A DNA stretch of 64,000 nt from Acanthaster planci. Taxonomy: Eukaryota > Echinodermata > Asteroidea > Valvatida > Acanthasteridae. A model generated the notes under the pieces. That model worked only from the letters and a program-made list of their open reading frames with translations. It made no database searches and was not told where the DNA came from. A program made the translations under genes and the position numbers. Below, in pieces: positions 43,025 to 55,316 of this stretch (the stretch's first letter is position 1; the number at the start of each line of letters is the position of its first letter). The stretch lies in the NCBI RefSeq assembly GCF_001949145.1, contig NW_019091359.1, positions 912,381 through 976,380 on the forward strand. Direction: 5' to 3'.

Positions 43025-46000
43025 AATCGCTCGTATTGTCGATGACGGCCTCATCACACAGTGAAATTATCGTTTTTATGAGATAACGGGGGGGTTGATG
43101 CTTATATTCCCCAAGGGAGTGCGGTTTCCAAACTGTTTGAAATCCGTGGGTCTTTTTTGTTAACTCATCTGGTAGAACTCTTCTGTGTATTGTGGGGGTT
43201 AGCGATTCCAATCTAGGGAGCCTAAATGCATGTGAAACGCAGAATCAGCGCTAGCAGTGTATTTGTATATAGTGGTCCGTCAACGAAACTGATTTGAGTA
43301 TTAATTATACAGTGTACATGCGTTCAGGCCTAGGGCAACCCTGTTGTTGGGAATGCTTCACCAAGAGACCACAACGCTTTTTGCATTTTTTTTAACTTGT
43401 TATGCAAAGGCAGGCCAGTGTGAGTCATGTCAGGCATTAAACCGTGCGCAAACTTGCTGTGTGAAATATAAACTTAACAATTTGTGGTGAAGTTTCTTTG
43501 TGTCGGGCTTTGACATTTTAGCGACATGTTTTGAACAAAGAAGATTTCTTTCTTCCAAAAATTCCCATTCCTTTCCTTACTGTTCTGAGGAAGACCTATC
43601 TTCGAACGGACCTTTCTACTGTAGCTGAAGTACGCCCTCTGTTGCCAAAAGAGAGAAGGTCCAGCGTTCTTGCGTTCAATCAGCACTTACCCTACAAAGC
43701 TAACCCTTATGGCATTATTTATGTCGGTGTAGTTTTTATCTTCTGGGCAAAAATTATCGGATTTACCTTCCCGGGAAAGCAACACCTTTTTTTAAGCCAT
43801 TATGTTTCTGCCTGCTTGTCACCCTTGGCTCCTTTTACAGAAAACTGGTTCGGTTTAAACGCCAGTTCATTAGTTGACCAACGTGCTCTGAAGAAAGCCA
43901 ATAATAATTGTTTAGAACGGTTTCATCAAATACGGTCTTGGGCCCCCATGTAAATTGTGCATCCAGTTGCACCCTGCATCCCATATATTATTGTCATGGA
44001 CAGGAAATCAAACCGCAGACCATATGCATGTTGGGAATCATCGATATCTGCTGAATTTATGTTTGTGGTATGGTGTATTGGGCAATTTGACCACAGTTGA
44101 CCCGATTTGAATCATCGTTACATGTACAGTAATTAACTCCTGAAATACAAAATCTGTACATGAGATCAGTGAATGGCCCGGTGTTTTAAATGTACGGGTA
44201 TGAATTTGCTTACGACTTTCTCTTGAAACGCGTGCAGTGCCTGCCAAATGAAGGTGCTTCCATCGAGAACCACGTCGACGACCGTCGAGGTTACTGACTT
44301 TAACGAGGCCTGTGCAGTTTAACAAGGGTGCTTGATTTTCTTCTGTAGTTCAGTACTAAATGGATTTAGTCATGACATTTTCTTAGCAAATTTGAGAAAG
44401 GGAGTACAAGCTGGGGGTGGAGACTGACTGCCATGGGGGCGTAGTCATACACCATTAGCTACGTCACTGCTCATACTTCGCACACCCACATTTAACCTGT
44501 TTTGTTCTCCCAAACGTAGTGCACTTAGATCTTGAAGCTGCATATATACAAATCACAGGAATTCTCGTGAATGCTTTTTATTCTTGAGATGATATTCTTT
44601 ATTGGAAGCCGATTGCATGGAATGGTGGAACTACTCTTCAAGTTGCTACACGATATCGTGCCACTTGAAAGCAACCCAAATCTGTCGAGGGATTGGTGTT
44701 GGAACATGGACTCACGCGATATCCCATTGGCCGACTTAAACGCTCACCACATCAACCTCTCCATGCATGCGTGCTACCCTTACAAGATCATAATCTCATT
44801 TCATGTCGCTGGCTTCCTCTGTGCCGCATACCCCTCCTTTGCATTTTTAAGGAAATGAGGAAATTGGTGGGTTTCCTTTCTGCCTGATGAGCTAGGCCAT
44901 ACTTGCTTCGGGGGGAGGGAGTTAGGGGAATACACTGACGTCATTTTACACAGACAGCCTTCGTAGTCTCCACAAAACCGGGAGAGAAATTGCAAGTTTG
45001 AGCTTCAGGAGGGCGCAGAGTGACTTGAAGCAAGTCCAGACGTAAGACATTTTCACCAGCTGCGATTCTAGATACAGCTTTATTGTCTACGTCACTGTAA
45101 CTGCAATTTTACCAACCATTAGTTGGTGTTGCTTTCAGGCCACCATTGCCAAAAAGAAAGATGAAAAAAAGATCTTTCAACATTAATTTTTAATCAGATG
45201 GACTATTCTTAAAATAATGCAAACACTTCTTTCTATTATTGGGAGACCGCAAGCTGTTTCGTATCTATCAGTGCTATAATCATGCTTGAATCTAAAGACA
45301 GTACTGGCCCCTCCAGAGCTCCAAGTAAACGAAAAGAAACAACGTGCAAGTCTCAAGACCTCACCTACTGACACCACGCACACTACTGCGCATGCTAGTA
45401 AAATCTCAACTTTTATGGTTAACTTAAAGATCCCGTGTCTGTTGGTTATGCCCGGCCAATATGTGCTGTTTTATTTGCCAATCGAATTTTGTTTGTTCCT
45501 TTCGATATTGCCCAGAGGGTGTTTGAAACCTCCCTGCCCCCTCTGCATGCCCCCCCCCTGCCAACTAAGCTAATGAGACTCAAAGTTATGAGTGCCGGGA
45601 GTTGTTACAACGTTTCTGTTGAATGGAAACTACCTTTTTCATAATGACAAACAGTGAGAAAGGAAACAAACAGAAATGGACATGTATATAGCCATGCATT
45701 ACATGTTTACATGGAAAGAGAGAATTAGTGGTAGCAGCTCAGTCGAACTGATCAGAATGCGTCAGCGCAAGTTGCTGTAAATCAGACCGTTATCTGGGTC
45801 ATCCGTTTCCTGCCAAATTTACTCCTGCCGTTTTCCAATTGAATCGCTTTGCTAAACAGACGATACCGTGAATTTGAACAAAATAGCCGTCCAATTCAGG
45901 GTAATCACCACCCACAAGTTCAGCGGCGCGGACCACACAGAACAAGGACAAAAATGCGCGGACGGCGTTTTTCATCCGTAAAATACCGCAACAGTTTCAC

Positions 46001-47106
46001 ATTTCTGTAACTTCAGTGACCGCACACAACACTCAACGGGGCCCCCAGTTTGATTTCGGCAGAGATCCCGCTCCTGGCCAATGGCACACCGCCAAAACGG
46101 TCACATGGGCCGCAGATCGGGCACGCAGACGGGACCGCACACGATCTGCCCAGACGATCGCTCTTCAGAGTACGTGACTGATTTCAGACAGACCATGGAA
46201 CGAGGAAAAAAGTTGGTGTAGGTCCTGTTTGATGAACGCGAGCCAACAAAACCATCCCTCCGCAAGCAATTGCAATTTCCGCGGTGAAGCATACCCAGGG
46301 GAAATATGGTAGACCGAGGTAGGAATAACTTGAGTTTATGGTTGCCAAGACAGATGGCAGGCAGGGGATCGGGGGGTTGTTTAATATATATTTTTAAAAG
46401 GTGCATGGATCGCCCATGTACGAAGTAGATGACGGATGGAAATTCTGACAATGGTTGTCACAAGAACTTGTATATGGACAACCTGACAGTCAAACAAATT
46501 ACTTGGCATCCGGATTCAATATTTCAGTACAGGAAAGAGCAGCTACATCTCGATCCAATGAAGGGGGGTGTTGTTAGCATCAGAGGCTACCAGGTCGTTG
46601 CTGTCTTCATGAATATCGATGGCTACTCACGTCACCCAACAAGTAATGATAAGACAAAAGCATTGCTCCAGTAAAAAAACCAGAACAAGTGCAAGACGTT
46701 AATGGTAAACACCCGAAGCATCCACTGAAAAAAAACCTAACTCTGGCGTTGATTTGACACCCCTCTGTATCTATATGGATATGCACGGTGTTACATGTAC
46801 ACCGATTTAACAATACATTGTAGTCAATGTTCCCTTCGAATTTAATCTTAGTTCATGTTAAATAAATGGCATTGTGATCGGAGTAATATGGAAGACTTTC
46901 TGCGAGTTGTCAGGCCCACAGGAAGAAGGAGATCATGATGAATTATAAAGTGAACGGACAAAGCTGAGATTCGTTGGCAGGGGATTCCCGCGTCACATCC
47001 GTGGCCTCAGGAGTCGCCGTTTCCTCAGGGTATTGTACAAAAGGCAGGGGGCGAGGTACATGTAGGTTAACATTGACCCCGGGCGGTGGCCGCTGACAGA
47101 CATTTT

Positions 47107-47235
47107 CTAATCCCCGATTGCGTATCTCTTGCTCGGAACCTTTTCCAAGCTTCGGTCAATATTCTTGGCAATGTCACGTGGGACGAAAACCAGACACTTG
47201 TGTATATAGTGCCTCACGATAGCACACCGTGCCGA
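47107..47235 (-). other. Exon-like minus-strand fragment, unidentified
   Basis: On the minus strand, CTTACAG is followed by 42 open codons and TAG. The translation includes CAIVRHYIHKCLVFVPRD and ends SKRYAIGD. The acceptor-plus-stop layout fits a final exon, but another frame here is also open and I recognise no family. It could belong to an unannotated transcript or be chance in a GC-richer island. Confidence 0.18.
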
Positions 47236-47269
47236 CTGTAAGTTTATATAGGTTCCAAGGCAGTAAATG

Positions 47270-47372
47270 CTAGTGGCGTAAGGGGAGGAGGGCGGAGGAC
47301 ACGGGCCCCCTCGCTCGAGGTCCGGGACCGCAAGTGTCCCTCCCCGCAAGATGTGCCGCAATCACACCACTG
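47270..47372. repeat. Possible small MITE
   Basis: AGTGGCGTA near the left end and CACACCACT near the right end are approximate inverted repeats (7 of 9 match), a form seen at the ends of some hAT-like short elements. The centre is GC-rich and non-coding. I see no target-site duplication. Confidence 0.25.
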
Positions 47373-47943
47373 GTACACCACTCGGGGAAATAAAATCAAA
47401 ACGATGGGAGGCGCCGTTTTGTCTCATTTTCTTTGCTGTATTTTGTCCCATTTACGATTATACAAATGAAATTTTAACATGACTAATTTTGCCTTTGTAT
47501 TGAAAATGGGGCAAGAAGCCACCATCCATGCCATGAAGAATTCACCGTTCCTCCTTTCAACAAGCGACCGCCCCGACCCCACCATCTACAAGCTACAGGT
47601 ATGATTCTTGCATCAGTTATCTATCAACCCTTCACCAAAATATCAGCAACTTTCTCATCAAGAGGCTAGTTCTTGCCCATCAAACACATATCCCTACCTG
47701 AAAGAGACTGACAGGGGCCAGTGTCTCTATTTTCTCCCTTGAAGAGGGCACCGGATGAATACGCAACCAACACGACTTGCAAGGGTGTAAACTCTCTGGC
47801 TAATTTGTTTTCACATTTTTTCATATTTATGGTCAATTTTTTTTTATTGTCTTCTTAACGTTTAAGAGTCTCACAAGTGCAGCAGAAGGCAAGGCTCTGG
47901 GACAGAGATTCCATGGGTTATGAGCCCTGAGCTGGATCACGAG

Positions 47944-48113
47944 AGGGCGCAATTTCCTTGCAACGGCAGGCTCCTTTGGTAGGTACTGCTCATCGCTGGT
48001 TCACAAGACTATGAAATGCACGCGTTACGGTCGCATCGCTACCAGCTAAATGAGCACTCCCGACCAACATGGCTCTATTCAACCAATGAGGGGGTGCTTC
48101 TGCTCGACGAGGA
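47944..48113. repeat. Dispersed repeat, copy 2
   Basis: Diverged copy of the segment at 2310-2486, in the same orientation, with shared blocks in the same order over about 170 bases. It lies between Wnt1 and Wnt6. I see no coding potential. Confidence 0.7.
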
Positions 48114-49444
48114 TTCACTTCATAATACCTTTCACAGGGAAGAAAACATGTTACTGGCTGCAGTGATTTAATTCATTTTTACGTTTACTTAACACAGTCA
48201 CACACTATTGATAGTATAAAAAAAATCAAAAGCACAAAGCAGTCTCACAGTACATGGACTTTCCAGCCTGGAGACTTTTCACTTTAACCTTTTAATATAC
48301 CAATTTTCATTCCAGTTGAGAGAATTCCGGGAGCAATAGTTTGAGTGAGGTTGCAATTGGTGCCCTGTCCCAAGGCTCGTCAAGGCAGGGTGCACCGCTG
48401 GTTTTCACTGGAAGCAAAATTGCCGATACATAAAAACTGCTTAATGAATACTGGAATCGTAGAAAAACGTATGAATACCATCATTCAGTAGCATGACTGG
48501 CCTAAAAAGGAGGAATTTCCACCCAAGATATGAATGAGCAAGTTTTATATTTCAAATAGCTAAGGTCCTTCGGGAACAAAGTGCACGGGAGTCGGGGTAC
48601 ATGTGTTACGGCTGCAATGATAGGACAAACTATTGCGTGCGCGTACCTGAACCCAAATAGCCTCGTACTTAGCATGCGCAGTTGGAATACCGAACCGGCT
48701 CATTCTTTCCTACAGACCTTACGATTTTGCGAGTAGCATGCATAACATATACAACATACGTACAATTACACACATTTTATGCTTTGAAACGACAACAGAA
48801 GTATCCGAAATCCGGAGTAAACATTAAAATAACAGTGCACGGGGAAAGGCACTGCTAAAACATTCAATTCTTTGAAGGCACCGTTTTCCTAATAATTATT
48901 CGCCACTGTCCTCTAAGACATTCTGAAAGCATTTAAATATAAGAACAATAAACTTTTGGACCTTACAAAATTATATTCAGTGATATAAAAAATATTTTAC
49001 ATCTTACAAAATTAGTAATAAATGCGGAGTCTTAATTCTCTCGTCAATGTGTTTCTATGAATATAATCATATTTACAGCTTCCACACGTTTCAATCTTCA
49101 TGTATGTGCCTTTTATGCTAAATGCTCGTAACCTTTGAAAACATTAAAGCTATTTGCGTCGTTTTCTTTCATACTGCCAAATAGTTGTAAAAACATGCAC
49201 TAAGAATCAAAGTGAAGGCTAACATTGTTATTGTGATGGCGAAATGCTAAATATAATTTTTAAGTTGCTTGATTTATATAAGTTCAAATACGACCAAAGG
49301 AGTTCTGAAGGCATAAAGACAAATGTGAAATCCGATTACATCAGAATTTGAAGGAAAGGGCGAACCAGCAGTGTAGACGTACACGTACGAGACTAATGTT
49401 TGGTTGCCGGGCAAAGTATCAGTTTCCCATCTGCCTAAGGTCGC

Positions 49445-49921
49445 TCATAGGCCACCGTAGCCGTTGCATCTGTTAATCGTGGCCTGGACCGTACAGTTGT
49501 CGCAGTTGACCTCGCAGCACCAATGGAACCGGCAGCGGCAGTTCACCTGGTAGATCACCGTCTCTTCCACGTAGCCCCTCCCGCAGCACAGAATGTCACA
49601 GCCTCCGACCCCCATAGACGTGCTGTTGCAGCGCCGGCCCTCCGTGCCCAGCGAGCCCGTCTTGGGGTTGGGCTCGCAGAAGTCGGGCGAGTCCACGGAG
49701 TACAACAGGTCCAGCTCAGTAGGGGGCTTGACGGTAGAGTCCTCCGGGATGAGCGTCTCGCCGTCGTTGCCGCCGGTCACCTTGACCGACCCCTTGTATC
49801 GGTCCATCAGTCGGGTGCCGGCCTCACGGAAGGAGGGCATCTTCTCCCAGCACGTCTCGAGAGTGCAGGATCCAGACAGACCGTGACACTTGCACTCCCG
49901 CCGCATGAAACGCTTGATTGT
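49445..49921 (-). CDS. Wnt6: Wnt6 last exon (C-terminal half, stop)
   Basis: Wnt6 is a secreted Frizzled ligand. This exon gives the last 158 residues. FMRRECKCHGLSGSCTLETC carries the Ser acylated by Porcupine (in CHGLSGSC). Then come CWEKMPSFREAGTRLMDRYKG, VTGGNDGETLIPE, DLLYSVDSPDFCEPNPKTGS, LGTEGRRCNSTSMGVGGCDI, LCCGRGY and CRCRFHWCCEVNC. DLLYSxDSPDFCxPNxxTGS and the NDG block match vertebrate WNT6 rather than other Wnts. The acceptor is TTGCAG and the entry phase is 0. The protein runs five residues beyond the terminal RCN, ending GYGGL, a small extension. NST is a potential N-glycosylation site. There is no long insert, unlike Wnt1 next door. Confidence 0.96.
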   Translation of the reverse strand, partial: TIKRFMRRECKCHGLSGSCTLETCWEKMPSFREAGTRLMDRYKGSVKVTGGNDGETLIPEDSTVKPPTELDLLYSVDSPDFCEPNPKTGSLGTEGRRCNSTSMGVGGCDILCCGRGYVEETVIYQVNCRCRFHWCCEVNCDNCTVQATINRCNGYGGL

Positions 49922-52900
49922 CTGCAACATGGAAAATACGGAAAATAAGCTAATTAGGTCAATCCATCGCAACAGCTCCATTTTTCGTCTCTCGTGATGC
50001 TTGGTAAAGTGTATTCGTTTTCCCCGCATGATATTGGGTACAATTTCTGAGAGCAACAGAGTGACCTTGAAAGAACGACTGTGGCAAAAGCAGACTAAAA
50101 TATTCTTAGTTGAAAAAGTTATTAAGTTTTTCACCAAGTCACAGTTTCTTTCTTTTTTCAGTTTCATTATCTATTTCAATTAAGAAAATACCGATCACTA
50201 TTGTCACACGAAGAAAGATCATTCTATTTTGGCCACAGACGTCTGGCATCCTTGTAGACACTTGACCGCCAAAAAGGAGGGGGAAATCTTGTAACCTCTC
50301 TTGAAGGGGTTGATGTCCGATCAAGGGATGCATGCAAACTATATAAGCAGGCGCCAGGAATATACGGCAGAAGCCAAAACACATCGTAAATCAGGTCGTA
50401 TTTCTGTTATCAGGGAATGACCCTGCAGGTCCCCCGTGGACCAAAGCTCTTAAAGTAACCACGCAAAATGCATCTTTCTCAAAATTGAATAAACCACTTC
50501 AGTATGGTTGAAAATGAAAGTCGTGGGACAGTGATGGTTTGGAACGCAATTGGTAAGGAATTTATGAACCTTGTGGCCATAAAGTAACTGTCAATTTCAG
50601 TCTTGTCGATGCATTTTTGCCACCAATAATAATGAACGAAATTGGGTCACGTAACAAAGTATAATGCCGTTTCGCTACAGCTCATAAAAAATGTCGGATG
50701 ACTTTATTGAAGCAAACGTGGAAAGCTCAAGCTGATGAAGCGACCAGAATTGGACAACCATTGCCTGTAGTGATGCCACGCTTGCGCACCAGTAGATTAT
50801 TGTGACTAGCTAAAACGCATGCGCAAGTCATGTCAGCGCATGCGGCTCGCACCGCAAGCAACAACGGCGTTTCTTCCTCGTAGTCTAAAAGTTCTGTCCT
50901 AGAGCGCAGATCTCACGAAACGTTTCTGCAAGCAACTTTTCTTCATCAAAACGATCCTTGTAAATTACGACAAGAAAAATGGTGTGATAGATGTAATTTT
51001 TTTTAGCACCATGGCAATCATTTTTGGAAAGATCTGCCACTGGGTGACGAAATTTCACGCTTTTTGTCATAGTCTCGTTTATCAGTGCCAGCGCGTAAAT
51101 CAGAGCAGCGTAAACACGCTGAGTTATCCGAATGACTCATGCAAAATTTGTGGGGAAAAAAATTCCGATAGCAGCTACGGTAAGTTAAACCTTTAATTGA
51201 AATTGATTCAGAAGTTCAAGACATTCAACCCAGATGAATGGACAAGAGTTATAGATGCCCAGCTTTTCTGAAAACTCCTCCAGCTGTCTATTTTCTTCGC
51301 AATTCCTCAACGATGACGACTTGACAATTGGGCCTACCGCGATGGTCCGAGCTGTGCATGCGTGGCAATTGTCGACAGACAGTGGCCAGACGTTTCGTCT
51401 TGTAGTGCCGGGTTTATTTATGACAACTTCGCGAGAGGAGAGTCTAAACAAATCCGTCGCCCTGGAGCAGACTGTTGATGCGGGGTTGATGCGATGGCTT
51501 CGATCTTGTCAAAATCTCGACTGTAAATTACAGCCATTCAAATTGTTTTATAAGTGGCTGTCACGGCAAACCTTCCGGGCGACCACCGATTTTTTTTCTC
51601 CTCGCTGTCTGCACATCCGCACGCACGCTCGTCACGAAAACAATCAAAGCAAAAAATCAGAGCATCACCCTGAACGGAGATTTCCATTCGGACATCAAAT
51701 GTCTTCAAATTTAAGTTTTTATACCTCACTCATGCAGTTAACACGTTCGTCGACCTTGCGTCTACATGTAGGCTCGATAGTATATCGCAGTGTGCAAAAC
51801 TTCAACATAACAGTAATGAAATTTGTCCCGATGGTCGAGTGACGTATATTAATGAAATAAATACAGAAATACCGGGAACCATCTGCAATCAACTTCAGCT
51901 TCTGTCCTGTGTTTCTACGCCAGAATTTTGACGGGATAGGTATCTTTGTCAAAACTGACTCCGGGTGATATGAAACGCGATGAGCCCTATGAGGCTTATA
52001 CCTTTAACCAGTCATCCTACAAAAAAACTAAGGTATATAGAACTTGATGAAGTGTAAATAAACTGTTACCTCTGGGTTTATAGAAACCTTTGGATATTTT
52101 GCGTATATGGTAAAAGCTAGTCCTCGTATCAGCCTTTATGCCGTGAGCCTTCCGTGGTATAGCCACTATGGCGCTGTACGGTGTCGCACGACCGATGGTG
52201 TGCTGGGTACCAATGTTGAGGAGCTGTGGCACCAGTCTCTGTATAACGGACTCAGCTTATGGTAGCCTCTATATGGGGCACCATTTTATCGTGCGTGTTA
52301 TCCACACTTTACAGATATCGGGCGGCTTTCACGTGCGGCACTGCCCGGTTTGCTTTACCACTTGCTTATTATGACCTGACTGTCTTGGTGCCAAAGTGAA
52401 GGCGCAGCTATTGTTCGGTATTGTGACGATTCAACAGTATTAAGTAAGAGTACATTGAGCGGAGCCTAGGAAGCACCGTTGCCATTTCTGAATTATAGAT
52501 CTTTCCAATATCAAAACCAAAAGTCCATTTTTAAGTTATTATCTTTTGCAAATGTTCTTCATATTTGGCGTCTGTACCGGTATGTTGTTTCCATGAACGT
52601 AATTCTGTAGACAAAGGCCTTGGAATATAGACGGTGCTCTTGGGTCTGCACTCGCGTTCTTGATAATTGTTTTGTTCCCTGAGGAGTGCCAGTCAGAAAA
52701 CAAATATTTCTGTAAGTCGGACCACACCGAACTTCAAATCTCCACTGATCTGGTAATTTAATGTGGTATAGGTCGAAAGCCACAGATTGCATCAGTACCC
52801 AGGATGATTTGTGTCGACCAACCAAAATTGTTATTTATGATAAGCGAACACCCCAAAAATTCTCTGTATAAGACGAGTGGCAATCGTCAATGTTGAGTAC

Positions 52901-55035
52901 ATCGAACCCAATAAATTATTTCAGTAAATAATAACAAATGTTTCCAGATAGAGCACTTTACAACCGGATCAAGAGGGAGGTGTCTGTACTTTGATAACAG
53001 TGGAAATAAAAATCACTGCTTCTCAACTGAGAAGCGAGAGTTTGAACGTCAAAATGATCCTAACGACCAGCTTAAGACAGACTGAGAAAGGAAACCGTTT
53101 GCCGAGAAACGGAAGTACTTTTTGAAAAAAACCCAAAGTTTGGTCATTAACTCCAGTCTCTCAGAGAACACACAAACACATCATCCAAAGGCTCCGGCTG
53201 GGAGAACAGCCGCTTTAACGAGCATTCTGATCTTTCATACTCCATGCAAGTATAGGAACTCCACTCTCCAATCCTGATTTCATCTTTCTCGAGCCACCAG
53301 GACCAGCTCGTTTCCGTATTTGCGCAGCGCAACGAAAAGAAGCATCATGCTGCGCATGAGCGGTATACACACGTAGGAGTTACCTAGTAAGCCTATTCCG
53401 AGTTCAACTTGAATAAAATCTGGTACACCGAGTTCTTTAAATTCATGTGAACGTGACAATTTGAATTCTCCATACTAAAGCCACTGTTGCTATACCTCGT
53501 GATTCGGGGCAAGCTTTTGCTTAGTTACTTAAGAGACGCCTTGCACCAGTACAATGTTTCCAATGGATGACAAGGGCGCGCGCAAAGGAACCAGTCCATT
53601 CCAGAGATGGTGGTCGCTATGCAAAAGCTTGCCCGCATCACGAGGGATAGCAACAGTGTCTTTAATCTGGGGAATCAGATAACTCAATGTACCAGATTTT
53701 ATTCAAATTTAATTCGCAAAAGGTTTATAGATTACTGTTACCTCTTAAACGAACGAGGAAACGCAGACAAACGAAATTGCCAACTTATAAGAAGATTTAA
53801 CCACTACAAACGACCCGATCATGGCAACCATGACCTGTTTTGATTAAAGCGTGATTTTTTCCCTCAAGCATTTCAAAAGGAAGTAATCCAAGAGAGTTTT
53901 GTCTTGGTAACCGTTCTCAAAACAGAAACAGTCTACAATATAAAAGAGCGCCATAAGTTCCTGCGAGTTCACAGTGAAAGTACTTTATTGACCAATTTAC
54001 TCGAATTAATACTTCTGTTCACGATCCGAGCCGAGGAGATTTTGTTCTCCGTGCACAATGGCCGACTTGTTTTGAAACTGCTTCAGAATCGCGACAAAAA
54101 ATCGCGTTGTTGTCTGACGAGAGCACTTCTGGATGAGGATGTTATTTCGAAACCAACCTCAGACAAGATGAGCTCTTTACGATCCCAATAAAGATCAAGT
54201 GGTTAGGAATGTTAATCCGGAGTATCTTCTTAGTAAGACTAGAGAAACACAAAAAAACACATGCACCGATGCTCTTTTTTTTTTCTGCGCTGACAAAAAA
54301 CTCCTTGAGATTTTTTTGTGTCCTGGAGTGCCCGAACTGTGTCCAAACAAACAGTGCGGGTTGCGAAGAGATAAACATGTGTAACGAAAGGGCAGGATGA
54401 TTCCGGCTTATTGTCAATAAGAGGGAAGGTTGCAAGCAGGCTTTGAACAAGTTGAACAAGGATAAGACCAGTGCACTATCACCTGAGCACGTGGACTGTG
54501 TCTCTTGAAGATGCCTTACTAAACAGATTGAATCGTGTGGGTGGCATTTTTGCTACTTGGGACTTAGCCTCACTCAACCAGTGTGTTTAAAATGTCCAGG
54601 AGGGCCCAAAAAGTCTTGGCCTTTTAAAAAAAAAAAAGAATTTATCGTTCAAGACAGGGGGACTGATTTCAAATTTGGGGGGCTAAGATCTCCTGCCAGG
54701 TACAAAAAGTGCTTAATTTAATGAAAGTGTAGGATCCACTTACCTGAAATCGGAATTCGAGAATATAAATAAATGGTTTTAACAGGCAGCTTCACAGAGA
54801 TAGCTTGAAAGATCTAACCATCTTTCCAAAATGCGCAAGCCTAGCTCCCAGAATACAACGCGTTAAACAGCATGACGTCGAGATAACTCAATGCTAACAT
54901 TAATGAGTTAAATTCAGACAAGTCCGAACGGGTGGTAACTGTGTACCCAGGGGGGTCCCGAGAATGGCAAAGGTACAATAAGACTGATGATGGCAGATGC
55001 ATATTAATTATTATCCGTAAGACTATTATGCTCAC
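49922..55035 (-). other. Wnt6: Wnt6 intron between the last two exons (about 5.1 kb)
   Basis: On the minus strand, donor GTGAGC and acceptor TTGCAG. A 195-codon plus-strand frame at 51255-51842 has no recognisable motif and is probably chance. I see no other gene or repeat that I can support. Confidence 0.85.
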
Positions 55036-55316
55036 CAGTCTCCCGGCTTCGTTGTTGTGCAGCGTGATCAGCGTTTTCACGTCGCTCCGTCTCCTGATCT
55101 GGGTGTCCATGAACTCCTTGGACTTGGTGTAGCCGAACTCGATGTTGTCGCCACACCCACCCCACTCCCAGGTCCCGTCTGGGCCGGGACCCTCGCTAGT
55201 CTTGGTGCTCTCGGCGCAGCCACACTGGAGAAGGTCGCCAAGGCTGCAGGCTTGGGTCACTGTGAAGGCCACACCCGACGCCGTGATAGCGTTGGCAAAG
55301 GCGGTCTCCGGGGTGT
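55036..55316 (-). CDS. Wnt6: Wnt6 middle exon
   Basis: Adds 93 residues plus the end of a split Asp codon. DTPETAFANAITASGVAFTV, TQACSLGDLLQCGC, TWEWGGCGDNIEFGYTKSKEF and LITLHNNEAGRL. TQACSxGxLLQCGC and the WEWGGCGD block correspond to human WNT6 (TQACSMGELLQCGC, WEWGGCGDDVDFG), whereas the Pro-rich stretch of the human protein between them is reduced here to about 14 residues (AESTKTSEGPGPDG). Phase 1 entry after TTTAG, phase 0 exit before GTGAGC. The open frame reads on into the intron, so a naive ORF call overextends it at both ends. Confidence 0.96.

Larger units (their letters stand above)
40793..49444. other. Interval between convergent Wnt1 and Wnt6
   Basis: About 8.65 kb holding the 3' UTRs of both genes. 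Recognised items are a candidate Wnt1 poly(A) signal (41387), a 12-base minisatellite (41679-41726), a long hairpin element (42875-43024), an exon-like minus-strand fragment (47107-47235), a possible small inverted-repeat element (47270-47372) and the second copy of a dispersed repeat (47944-48113). No complete gene is supported. Confidence 0.6.

Noticed and set aside
42845-43057. Two similar 60-residue proteins on opposite strands
   Set aside because: They arise from the symmetry of the hairpin element and are not independent genes.
49523-49948. 141-codon plus-strand frame opposite the Wnt6 last exon
   Set aside because: It is an antisense shadow of Wnt6 with no family resemblance.
51255-51842. 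195-codon plus-strand frame in a Wnt6 intron
   Set aside because: It has no recognisable motif and a composition like translated non-coding DNA; it is probably chance.
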